Positions 23,350-64,000 of a stretch of 64,000 bases of DNA are shown here, in pieces. The notes under the pieces are model-generated. The model did not search any database. It saw only the letters and a program-made list of their open reading frames with translations, and was not told the origin of the DNA. The DNA comes from Cyclina sinensis (Eukaryota; Mollusca; Bivalvia; Venerida; Veneridae). The position numbers and the translations under genes were made by a program. The first letter of the stretch is position 1; each line of letters starts with the position of its first letter. The stretch lies in NCBI GenBank assembly GCA_012932295.1, contig JAAONU010000014.1:2994501-3058500 (forward strand). The letters run 5' to 3'.

Positions 23350-25940
23350 TATAATAGTACGAGAACTTAAATCATTTGAATAAAGATTACGTTTCACTAA
23401 CAGGTACAAAATATAATATATTATATTTATCTTATGTGTTAAAACTATATACTTCTCACAAGTATTTCCAAAATTCAAACGGCTAAATACAACACAAATT
23501 CGAACGATTTCACAAACTGGATGATACATCCACTAAATGCAAATTAGCTTTGGACACGAGACCGCGGGCAGAGCTCAATCTGTAACGAACATAACGGAAG
23601 TTCGATGGCTAAGTTAATGTCACAAGTTGGGAGAAAAGACACTCAGAGAGAGTAAGCACAGTCTTAATACGTTGTACAGTTTTCTGACAGCACTTGTACT
23701 AAATTGAACGGACTTTTCCACATTCAACGTCATGTGACTGTTTTAGGGGGAACTATATTTATGAACGAGTATGACTATATGAGCGATTTTTGTAGGAACT
23801 AACGCCGATACCAGTATCGACCCTTATTTTTCAAGGTACTTGTCGTAGAAGTAACAGATGCAAAGTCAAAGCACTGAGTGTACTAGTGGGGGTGTAAGTT
23901 AGAGAGGAATCATGAATTCACTGGTTCTTAAACTAAATTAAGTACACTGAATTTTACCATCGAAAGTCACGTACTTTCTATTATAATTTATTAAAACGCA
24001 CACCGGCTTTTCTTCACATCTGTACGGTCGGGTCCGTGATCATATACTCTCCATATATTTTTACGACTTTGTCAATCCTTATCACCAGAAGCACGCGTTA
24101 TACGCATGAACAAACCCCTTTTCCACGTACCATTACCTGAGCATTAAAACCTGATTTATATCTGAAGGTTTTCAATAGAATTGCCTAAGCTTGCTATGAC
24201 ACTAAGTTCGACTAAAAGTTTATGCATGGATCCACGCAAATGAAGCAAAGAGGTAAATATTTTTTTGTTACAAAGCATGAACATTAATCAATTTTCGAAA
24301 AATATTTAGAGAATGACCTAAACTAAAAACTTTATCTTAACTTTAACCTTTTATTTTTCCATAATTCTATCCATAAAATCAATACATTTATCCATCCATT
24401 CGTCAGTCAAACGAATGAATTAGTGTCAGATGCTGGTTTCCATTCCATCAATCCTACTTTATCTAGTGAAGAATTTTTGACAGTTTGTGTAGAACTACAT
24501 GTCCTTTATTTCCAAATATCTTTACTATACCGCTTTGCTGTAGGACATCAGACATGAAGGACAACTTTTGAAAGCAAATCTGATGTAACTTGATGTTTTG
24601 GTTATGAGAAACCAATAATGAAAATAACTTTTTTAATGATCGGCTCTTTAGATTTAGTTCACTTTATAAGAAAAATAAATGGAATAGTTGAAGAAAAAAA
24701 TATTGCTAAAAGTTTACACATCTATTTCTGCTCATTCTCTGCCCAAAATAACTTGGTACTTACTGATACTACGCGGGGAAGTTGCTCCGCGTTGAAAACG
24801 CAGTTTTTCTTCATTTATGAGTCGTGTAATGTAAGCAGCTGTAGCTTGTAATCAGATGTAAGCGCATTAATATTGAAACACATTTCAGAAACATTTTCCC
24901 TCTGACAAAGAATTTTTTGCGTTTTGCTGTCTAATTCTGTATTTGTCAAATCCGTATTAGGCCTACGTTCTAGTCGAACATAGGTGGAACTACTGTTTTT
25001 TACTCATGAATTCCAAAAGTGTGTAAAAATGACACATAAGAGCTGACTGCTATGCCCCCAAAAGATGGAACGAAATAGAAAAAAAAAGCAATGTAATTAA
25101 AAATGTTGGCACTATTTTTTGGCCAATTTCGATTTAAAGAAACATATAACCAGAGATAACAGACGACGATTTCTTTCTAGGTCAGTAGTTCAGTTACATG
25201 AGAACGTGTATTTTCGGCACATCCACTTGCAGTGAAAATTTACATGAACCCAACTGAAATTGTAATTTTGTTTCAATTACAAAAAAAGCATTTACGTACT
25301 TCTTAAATTCCGTTAACTCATATCCTGTACAATGGAGAATACGTTTGACTAACTATTTGACTAGGCTACTTGACCATAATTAATGTTTATTCTAGATTTT
25401 TCTTTCAATAATGATTTAAAACAAAATTGAAGAAAAGCTCGCTATCAAGTTCAAGTAGCCCAGGGCCAACCAAAGCAACTAGTGCAATCTTAAATGTTAA
25501 TGTATGTATTTTCCAAAAGATACAAATAAATATGCAATAATTAAGTAAAAACTTGGTCTCTTTATATTAGGACCAAGGTAAAAATAAATGATTAACCCCA
25601 CTTTTTGCTTCATTTTTGTATTTTGTGGTTTCCAATCGCGTACTTTATACCTTCCAAATTTTACATGCTCTTTTTGTATATTCTGTTTGAGTTTATCATT
25701 GATACTGTTTGCCCATATGACCCTGCAGATGTTAGTTTTAATTTATGCCGTGAGGGATCGCCAAGATACAGAGAGCATCCCATTTCAGAGACATCTCTGC
25801 TTCAGAGTAAAACATTGATACATGGGAACTCTATTTTTCAAAACAACTCATCAAAAAGACAATTACTACAGTAGATCTACGTAAGCCAATAATTTCCAGT
25901 TCAAAAAAATAAGTCCAGATACAATAACCAAAGTGCGCAT
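23350..25940. other. Intergenic between claudin-like gene B and OGT copy A
   Basis: AT-rich, with no supported gene. The frames at 24618-24851 and 25588-25874 show no domain and no splice-supported neighbours. This stretch must hold the distal promoter of OGT copy A. Confidence 0.45.
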
Positions 25941-25944
25941 GACA

Positions 25945-25956
25945 CGCGCATGCGCA
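25945..25956. promoter_or_regulatory. NRF1-type palindrome in presumed promoter of OGT copy A
   Basis: CGCGCATGCGCA fits the NRF1 consensus YGCGCAYGCGCR exactly and lies about 63 bases before the predicted start codon. TTTATAA follows directly at 25957-25963. The transcription start is not known, so promoter use is inference. Confidence 0.45.
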
Positions 25957-26018
25957 TTTATAACGACCTTCTAAAGTAAACGCCATAGTACTTACTACGT
26001 GACACGAATGTGGAAAAT

Positions 26019-41231
<15,213 letters not shown>

Positions 41232-42975
41232 ATAATTCAAAAATATAACCATCAGACTATAGACAAGTGCGTTTAGCAGATCAGTGTCTTGCCATAAAAA
41301 TGAGAGTATACTAATTTCTTGACTGCAAATATATTTGTTTGTGAAAAGAATTGGAAACCAGTCTTAGAATTTATTATGAAGTTGCTCATAACAAATGAAA
41401 TGGGGTCTATGCTTGTTTAAACAGTTTAAGATTTATTACTGTAGTGTTGTTTGGCATTCACTTCCTCAGGCCAAGTTGCCAAGTCACATTACCTCACAGG
41501 CTTCTTTTACAATTTAAAGAGTGGAATAGTTAGACTAAAGGCATGAAAACTTGATATGGCATTAAATAAAATGTAAAGTGATTATGCAGTGATGTTAAAG
41601 TATGCTTAAAATTAAGTCTGAATGACTCCTTTCAAATACGAATGAATGTGCCATGATTTTTATTTGTTTTTGTTGTTACTAAAATTTGTCCTTTATTTCA
41701 AGTGTGTTTGATTATATCAGATTGATTGATACCTTGTGAAAACTTTATGAAATTTATGATAATGTTATCTTGTTTCTGGCCTCATTTAGTTGCTATTCTT
41801 TTCAGATTTCTCTTTTGCCAAAATAGGGGACTGATTTATTGTGTTTAGGATCTTGTTATGAATACTTGGATACTAATATAGAATGTTTAAAGAACTTATC
41901 TAACTAAATGTACGAGATAATTGAAGAATGCAAGGTAGAATTAACCAAATGCTGTTTCATAACCACGTTCATTGTTAACTACCATTGAAAGGTAACTTTT
42001 TGTGTTACCTAGGTTGTATTAACATTGTTAATGTGTGGTGTCTAATTGTTTGTTCCAGCATTTTCTCGTTTGTTTGGTAAATATCATTTGAGCTTGTCTT
42101 CGGTTGAAAGCTATAACTTCGAGTATAATGTTGAGCAGCAAATGTGTTTACAGAATGTGTGGAACTTTTTAAATGGATGAAAGGGCTAAAGTAAGAAAAT
42201 AATGAATGTGTGACAGTTTCTGGCATCTTGCAATTTACCATGATTTTTCCTGTAAATAGTGTATTTTAATGTACATAGGAATGTTCTTAAACTTCTTGAC
42301 TGTGACTTTTTTGCTAAAATCATATTCATTTTAAAGTATTTTTGAGACATGAATCAGCCACTGTAACTTCATAGAATATCCATTAATAGTTAAAAAGGAT
42401 ACTTGCACATTTTGGTATTGTTGTAAAATTTTATCCAACAGTGACTTTGCAAAGTTGCATTTTGGATTTTTTTCCAGGTGTTCTGGTAGGTTAACTGTGA
42501 TCAGTTATCTCTGATTTTATGCTTGAGTTTTATTAAATTAACTTAATTACTAGAACAGTTGTATGTTTTACTGCATTTTATTTTAAGCTTCCTGTGTTCT
42601 GTCTCCTGGAAAAATGGGATTTACGTTTAGGAACTGAAGTTTTATAGATGTTTCTATATGTGTTATTAATGGGTGAAATACTTGTATAGAGTTATGTTAA
42701 ACAATTTTTTACTTTCATTGTAGCTTTTGAATATTTTATAGCAAATTGGTCTTGCATAGAGTAAAGACTGACATGTCAATTGCTCCTACAGTTTGAGACA
42801 TTACTGTATAGGTACATGTTGTGTAGATATACAAGTATATGGTTTCATTGTGTATGTCACTGGTTATTGCATTAAATGTTAGTATATTAAATCATGTTTC
42901 ACTTTTAAATGTTTGGCTCCATTTATAAAGTCTGTAGTGATAACAGAAAATAAAGAAAAGACTGCTATTATGGTC
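41232..42975 (+). other. Probable 3' UTR of OGT copy A
   Basis: AT-rich sequence after the TAA stop with no competing frame. The strongest poly(A) signal is AATAAA at 42949. An earlier AATAAA at 41565-41570 could give a short form. No transcript data are available. Confidence 0.5.
42949..42954 (+). terminator. Poly(A) signal AATAAA, OGT copy A
   Basis: A canonical hexamer about 1.7 kb after the stop codon, followed within 30 bases by a T-rich stretch. Confidence 0.45.
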
Positions 42976-43389
42976 ATTTATTGTTTTTTTTAAACCCAAG
43001 GTGAATCTTGATGTTCTTTATTTATTATTGCATTACATTAGAACCACGTTACTTCCTAATTTTCCTCCCTTTGGCAATAGTAATACAATTTCAAGAAGCA
43101 GGCAACAAGACTAGTTCACTGAAGTTGTCATCTGAAATTCCTCTGTAATCAACGTTCTGTTTTAACTTGCCAAAACAAAGCCATCAATCAATTACCTGTA
43201 CCTTGTTTGCACTCTCATCAATTTGCTCATGCAGAGTACATAAACTGTTGCATTGATCCAGCAAAAAAAATTAGAACAACACAGAAAATGGATTTTTGAA
43301 AAAAAAATAGTGGCAGCTTTGCAAAATTATAAGGTTGCTACTGTCAACCATAACTACTTGTAGGTGAATCACAGTAATGTGGCATTGTG

Positions 43390-43541
43390 TGGGGGTTTCA
43401 TTAAGAGGCGGGGATTTCACCCTGCTATTTTAAGATCTTCACCCAGCTTCTTTTCTTAAACTCGGGTTTATTTTATAACTAACTGGCAACAAATCCCCAG
43501 CCTGCTTTACATGTATTCCCTCGAAAACTATGAAACCCCTG
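43390..43541. mobile_element. MITE with CAGGGGTTTCAT-type ends, copy 1 (3' of OGT-A)
   Basis: The ends read TGGGGGTTTCATTAAGAG and CTATGAAACCCCTG, inverted copies of each other. The inside (GGCGGGGATTTC, AAATCCCCAGCCTGCTTTAC) matches the element at 49269-49435. A target duplication is not clear here. Confidence 0.65.
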
Positions 43542-44055
43542 ATTATGCTAGTCATTACATTACAATGCTTAAGCACAACCCAACCTTAAGATTTATTTGT
43601 GAATAAATATGTCGTTATTAAAAAAAAATCATAGATAATCACAGAATCGTAGCACCAATGCTCATAGCTTCAAATATCACGCTGCACTTTAGTTTTAACA
43701 TTAAAGCCCATGATTTTTTTTAGACATATATATAACACAGGATAACCCATTGTTTTTCAACTTTCCAGTGGGATCCTTGTGAACAAGAAAAGTTGAGGTC
43801 TCAAAAAATACTGTCTGAACTAGAGTCTTATTTAGCAAAGATAGGTTACTCTGACTATATAACTATAAAAGTGCATTTAAGAGTTACAGTATTTGTCATT
43901 TATGTATTCTATTTTTCAGTTTAGTAAAGAAATCATTATAACATATGAGTAGTGACACACATATCACAACAAATCTGAAATACTCCACACAGTCGTTAAA
44001 AACATTGATACTAGTAAAAGATAAAATCTGACTGTTCAGCACTTAACCTTAATTT

Positions 44056-44277
44056 CTACAAGCTGCAACTTCTCTTCCTTTTTGAAAGCATGTTTTTTTT
44101 TAAACTTATTTCTGGTGGCAGACTATTCCAGTCCTGGATGGCTTGGTAGAAAAATCTGTTTGCCTTAAAACTAGGACTTAATATATATATTGTTCCCAGC
44201 GTAAAACCATTAAAACATACTGAAAAGTGTGATTGTCCAGAATTACATAATTTACAACATTTTCTAAGTGAAGGCAC
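44056..44277 (-). pseudogene. Fragment of a LINE reverse transcriptase C-terminus
   Basis: The minus-strand frame contains SFKANRFFYQAIQDWNSLPP, a variant of the 'FFxxxIxxWNxLP' block found after the RT domain of many non-LTR elements. No RT core is found next to it, so it is a short relic. Confidence 0.5.
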
Positions 44278-44864
44278 GATTGACCTTGAAGTTCAGAATG
44301 TGCTTGAAAACAAGTTAAAAGGCATTCTTAAATTTTAATTTCTTCAATTTAGGATGAAAACAGTGAAAAAAATCCATTCCCATCACCTTATAAGTGAATG
44401 TCAGACCTGTGTCAGATCAAGTGGTTTCTGATCAATTACTTAGCAGTGTGTATTTTGACAACCATGTTATTTAAAGAGAATGGTGTGTGAATATTTTCAC
44501 GCTGATCGACAATATGCCCACACGCAGTGGATCGTCAATTTAACGCGTTTTTAAATTTGTTAATCAGTGTGCTATTAACGGTGTTGATTAAGGTGCGATA
44601 AACAGCATGACATGTTAGAGAATAGACAGAAATGATTGTGAATGTATACTTAAATATGGGTTGGACTGATGGGGAATCATATTCACTACTGTCTATATCA
44701 AGGGATTAATCGTTAAATGGTCATATTATTTAAACATAAAATACTTTATTCAGTCAAAATACTAGTAGAAACTATTTGTTTTAGCAACGTTTTGTTAAAA
44801 TCCTATCTCCCAAAGTCAGTACATTATCAAAATACATTTTTCAGTAGAAAATAATTGTTTTAAA

Positions 44865-44950
44865 CATGGTCCGTATCGTCTGGAAACATGGTCCCAAAAT
44901 ATGGTCCGTATCGTCTGGTCCGTATTGTCCCATGGTCCGTATCGTCCCTA
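44865..44950. repeat. Cluster of GGTCCGTATCGTC direct repeats upstream of OGT-B
   Basis: ATGGTCCGTATCGTC occurs three times, and TGGTCCGTATTGTCC once more, in about 85 bases, roughly 0.5 kb before the OGT-B start codon. It could be a short satellite seed or an array of protein-binding sites. Confidence 0.6.
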
Positions 44951-45133
44951 AAGCTACAGATATGTCAAGAATTTAGGATTTTCTCATTTAACTTAAAATC
45001 CTTTTCTTTTCAATAGCTATATTCTATTTAAAATGAATTCTTGTAATCCAATTTTATTTTTTGTTATTGAAATGCTTCAATTTATATCAAGAATTATTTC
45101 CTAAAATGTGCTTCTAAATGTGAACCGGCGCCT

Positions 45134-45141
45134 TGACGTCA
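45134..45141. promoter_or_regulatory. CRE palindrome TGACGTCA upstream of OGT copy B
   Basis: A perfect full-site CREB/ATF element in a small CpG-bearing patch (GGCGCC, GGCGCGTT) about 320 bases before the start codon. Function is inferred from the motif alone. Confidence 0.45.
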
Positions 45142-45422
45142 TGGCGCGTTTGCACACGATAATACGCAGAATGTAACTTACGGAAATTAACGGAGATTGG
45201 GAAACTTGAGCATAACTAAAACTTGTAACAATATTCAACAGTATATTCTTTATCTTTTGGTTCTGTGTAATGGTATTGCGAATGATTGTATCTCGGATTT
45301 ATTAAATGAAATCGAAATAAAGGCAGAAGATTGATGAATTCTAACAAATCCTTTTGAGTTTTAGATATCTGTTTTTCAAGTCAGGGCCGCAACAGTCTGC
45401 TTCTGCTGAAAATAGGTCACAT

Positions 45423-45428
45423 CCGGAA
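45423..45428. promoter_or_regulatory. ETS/GABP-type core CCGGAA near the OGT-B start
   Basis: ACATCCGGAAAC lies about 35 bases before the predicted start codon, a common arrangement in TATA-less promoters. It is a short motif, so chance is possible. Confidence 0.3.
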
Positions 45429-45462
45429 ACTGACACATAAACGCACACGAAAAGACGAAAAA

Positions 45463-63456
<17,994 letters not shown>

Positions 63457-64000
63457 GTAAGTAAAACTTTACAACATAAATAGAAAGTCTTTATGGAGAA
63501 TAGGGGACTGGTTCTTCCAAAGAATGGTGCTGGATAATATTTTACATGAAAAATTTTAAAACAAAATAATGGGCATTCAGATTTGTCTAAAAAAAAAAAT
63601 TTGTGCTGTCAATAGTTTAGTAATGCTTTTGGGGAAGACATGCTCAAATAAACAGAGTTTCCAGAAAGGTTTCTGGTATTTGGTCAAAGTGAAATCAGAG
63701 TAGCTATATTAGAACAAAATTGTAGTTTACAAGGAAAACTGATGTTGGTTCCTCCTTCTGTACTTTTTGTTAAAAAATAGAAGATTGGATACAACTCAGA
63801 CTTCAATTCTGTGATGAAAGAAAATGATTAGATCAGTTGTTAATTTGAAGAGTGACGTTGAAAGATATTTAGGATTGTGTGTATGTTAAAAGGTTTGGCA
63901 TGAGATTCCTATTATTAACAGTGTTTGTCGGTATTTTATGGTGTCTACTGTCAACAAGATGTGTAAGATATATATTGCACAGTGAGAAACACATAACAAC

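Larger units (their letters stand above)
42976..45133. other. Intergenic between the two OGT copies
   Basis: About 2.2 kb with a MITE (43390), a LINE relic (44056) and the GGTCCGTATCGTC cluster (44865), listed separately. The rest is AT-rich with no gene seen. The whole space between stop A and start B is only 4.2 kb. Confidence 0.5.

Noticed and set aside
63727..63780. A TAG followed by TTTACAAGG that could start the last exon of OGT-B (phase fits CA|T TTA CAA).
   Set aside because: Only the first three codons resemble the expected YLQAV/YLKKV start; the rest has no OGT similarity and soon stops. The true exon should lie beyond base 64000.

Overview
The window looks like nuclear DNA of a mollusc, most likely a bivalve. 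It is AT-rich, its genes are split by short introns, and it is full of tRNA-headed SINEs, small transposons with inverted ends and elements with internal tandem repeats. No search could be run, so the organism call is inference from gene style and repeat types.

Layout: 1-12 kb is mostly repeats: a decayed Tc1-like transposase, an element built of 145-bp repeats, a 42-bp satellite and several SINEs. 12-23 kb holds two tandem copies of a three-exon gene on the minus strand. Each encodes a 252-residue four-membrane-segment protein of claudin/PMP22 type, and each lies in a larger duplicated segment. 25.9-64 kb holds two tandem plus-strand copies of O-GlcNAc transferase (OGT). Copy A (26019-41231) is complete with 19 coding exons and 1026 residues. 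Copy B (45463 onward) is intact for 18 coding exons and runs off the right edge before its last exon.

Both OGT copies keep all catalytic residues that can be placed, and both are colinear with animal OGT, so both look functional. They differ in first exon and promoter region, in two reciprocal intron presence/absence differences, in rate of change (B is closer to vertebrate OGT) and in transposon content. Their exons are a mosaic of nearly identical and clearly diverged blocks, which points to gene conversion.

OGT introns hold well-bounded mobile elements: a truncated DIRS-like retroelement in A, one element family with 9-bp target duplications in intron 1 of both copies, two members of a family with 5-bp duplications in B, and a 160-bp-repeat element in B. 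Both copies also carry GC-rich, hairpin-prone islands at matching places in intron 4, the intron position reported to control OGT splicing in mammals.
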